45,178 bases of DNA. Origin: an uncultured Pelagibacteraceae bacterium (GTDB lineage Bacteria > Pseudomonadota > Alphaproteobacteria > Pelagibacterales > Pelagibacteraceae). How positions within the stretch are numbered: the first letter of the stretch is position 1; the number at the start of each line of letters is the position of its first letter. Below are positions 43,828-45,178 of the stretch, in pieces. The stretch lies in contig CACJVG010000006.1 in the NCBI GenBank assembly GCA_902596785.1, positions 1 to 45,178 of the forward strand, given 5' to 3'. A program made the translations under genes and the position numbers. The notes under the pieces are model-generated. The model was not told where the DNA came from. It was given only the letters and a program-made list of their open reading frames with translations, and searched no databases.

Positions 43828-45178
43828 ATGAAAGATGAACTATTATTTTGTCCCTTAGGCGGATCAGGAGAAATAGGCATGAACATGAATTTGTTCGGCT
43901 ATGGAAAGCCTAGTGATCATAAATGGATTATGGTCGACATAGGGGTAACGTTTGCAGATGATACTATTCCAGGTGTTGATTTAATTTATCCAGATCCTGG
44001 ATTTATAGTAGAAAGAAAAGATAATTTATTAGGAATAGTTTTAACACACGCTCACGAGGATCATATTGGTGCAATTGCTCATTTATGGCCAAAACTACAA
44101 TGTAAAATTTTTGCAACTCCTTTTACAGCTGTATTAATTCGAGAAAAATTTAGAGAAAAACAAATCGACATAACCAATGATTTACAAATTGTTGAGTTAA
44201 ATGGAAAGGTTTCTTTAGACCCATTTGAAATTGAATACATTACTTTAACGCATTCTATATTAGAACCAAACGGACTTAGAATAAAAACTCCTGTAGGAGT
44301 AATTTTGCATACCGGAGATTGGAAGGTAGATCCAAATCCTTTGATTGGAGACAATATAAATGAAAAAAGATTAAAGGAAATTGGTGAAGAAGGCGTGCTA
44401 GCAATGATTTGCGACTCAACAAATGTTTTTAGCGCTGGTAGATCGGGTTCAGAATTAGATGTAAGAAAAAATATGTTAAACGTTATGTCTCGATTAAAAA
44501 AAAGAATTATCATAACGTCTTTTGCTTCAAACGTGGCTAGAATGGAGACAGCTTTTTATTGTGCAGAACAAACAGGAAGACAAATCTCTTTAGTTGGTAG
44601 ATCAATGCATCGTATATATAAAGCTGCACGTCAATGTGGATATTTACAAAATACAATTGAGCCAATTGATCCAAGAGAAGCTAAAAATTTTTCAAGAGAA
44701 AAAATTGTGTATTTATGTACCGGAAGCCAGGGAGAACCAATGGGCGCAATGATGAGAATTTCTAGCTATGTTCACCCAGATGTTTTTATTGAAAAAGGTG
44801 ATGCAGTCATTTTTTCTTCAAAAATCATACCTGGTAATGAAAAAAAACTTTATAAACTTCACAACCAACTTGTTAAGGACGGAATAGAAGTAATATCAGA
44901 AGAAACCGAGTTTGTTCATGTTTCCGGGCATCCAAATAGAGAAGACCTTAAAGAGATGTATCAATGGGTAAAACCTAGATGTGTAATACCTGTACACGGT
45001 GAACATAGGCACATGATAGAACACATTAATTTTGCAAAAGAAATGCAAGTGCCACATCCAGTTCAAGTCGAAAATGGTGATATTGTTAAGTTATATCCAG
45101 GTGAAATACCTGAAGTATATGACAAGGCCCCGAGCGGCAGACTTTATTTAGATGGCAGTGTAAGCGTTGATCCAGATT
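43828..45178 (+). CDS. rnj: Ribonuclease J, partial
   Basis: This is a metallo-beta-lactamase/beta-CASP ribonuclease, open to the window end (450 codons visible, with roughly 100 more expected). MKDELLFCPLGGSGEIGMNM starts the protein. The zinc motif is THAHEDHIG with His74, His76, Asp78 and His79. GVILHTGDWKVDPNP, MICDSTNVFSAGRSGSE (beta-CASP), CTGSQGEPMGAMMRIS and HVSGHPNREDLKEMYQWVKP followed by VIPVHGEHRHM are all conserved. It processes and degrades RNA with endo- and 5'-exonuclease activity. The start lies 4 bp after coaX. Confidence 0.95.
   Translation, partial: MKDELLFCPLGGSGEIGMNMNLFGYGKPSDHKWIMVDIGVTFADDTIPGVDLIYPDPGFIVERKDNLLGIVLTHAHEDHIGAIAHLWPKLQCKIFATPFTAVLIREKFREKQIDITNDLQIVELNGKVSLDPFEIEYITLTHSILEPNGLRIKTPVGVILHTGDWKVDPNPLIGDNINEKRLKEIGEEGVLAMICDSTNVFSAGRSGSELDVRKNMLNVMSRLKKRIIITSFASNVARMETAFYCAEQTGRQISLVGRSMHRIYKAARQCGYLQNTIEPIDPREAKNFSREKIVYLCTGSQGEPMGAMMRISSYVHPDVFIEKGDAVIFSSKIIPGNEKKLYKLHNQLVKDGIEVISEETEFVHVSGHPNREDLKEMYQWVKPRCVIPVHGEHRHMIEHINFAKEMQVPHPVQVENGDIVKLYPGEIPEVYDKAPSGRLYLDGSVSVDPD

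Noticed and set aside
1-45178. CRISPR array, transposase, integrase or phage genes
   Set aside because: No spaced direct repeats and no recognisable mobile-element proteins were found in any frame read.

Overview
This window is a gene-dense, strongly AT-rich (roughly 30% G+C by eye) stretch from an alphaproteobacterium of the SAR11 / Pelagibacter type. The evidence is lysine- and isoleucine-rich proteins, very short or overlapping gene junctions, the alphaproteobacterial order tig-clpP-clpX-lon-(tRNAs)-nuoA..N-birA-coaX-RNase J, a TRAP transporter with a highly A+T-biased gene set, and a surface-polysaccharide island. The identification rests on gene content and protein character, not on a database search.

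Layout. 1-1994 (minus strand): a membrane protein cut by the window edge, a gamma-glutamylcyclotransferase-like protein and a CinA/MoaB-type protein. 2015-3911 (plus): sfsA, map and the 5' third of purB, which is broken. At about 3,900 purB runs directly into the 3' part of a GtrB/DPM1-type glycosyltransferase, followed by a CDP-deoxysugar cassette (CDP-glucose 4,6-dehydratase, glucose-1-phosphate cytidylyltransferase, NAD-dependent epimerase/reductase) up to 7151. 7168-10899 (minus): a tightly overlapping operon GMC oxidoreductase > TerC-like > SDR > M23 peptidase-like. 11040-16635 (plus): a TRAP transporter dctP-dctQ-dctM with a strong hairpin after dctP, an NCS1-type permease and a zinc alcohol dehydrogenase. 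16619-20384: small and poorly known genes (DUF3047, YbgC thioesterase, family-5 uracil-DNA glycosylase, histidine phosphatase, DUF1289 and four ORFs of 45-57 aa found by reading the gaps). 20486-26579: tRNA-Leu, tig, clpP, clpX, lon, tRNA-Val. 26583-28397: a TPR/O-GlcNAc-transferase-like gene lying between tRNA-Val and tRNA-Asp. 28524-45178: tRNA-Asp, the 14-gene complex I operon, birA, coaX and RNase J (cut by the window end).

How the genes work together. tig-clpP-clpX-lon is a folding and proteolysis block. nuoA-N encodes proton-pumping NADH:quinone oxidoreductase in one continuous operon, with cofactor genes and an RNA-decay nuclease behind it. The TRAP-permease-dehydrogenase block looks like an uptake and oxidation module whose substrate cannot be read from sequence. 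The 3.9-7.1 kb segment would feed CDP-deoxysugar synthesis for a surface glycan.

Most notable observations: (1) a perfect 53-bp inverted duplication that places 17 residues of trigger factor, in frame, at the C-terminus of an unrelated secreted protein 1.8 kb away; (2) the purB/glycosyltransferase breakpoint, which removes about two thirds of an enzyme needed for purine synthesis or else marks an assembly chimera; (3) two short patches of more than 50% G+C with foreign-looking codons inside dctM; (4) a transcription-attenuator hairpin between dctP and dctQ; (5) a protein-glycosyltransferase-like gene wedged between two tRNAs upstream of nuo. No CRISPR array, transposase, integrase or obviously new multi-gene system was found.
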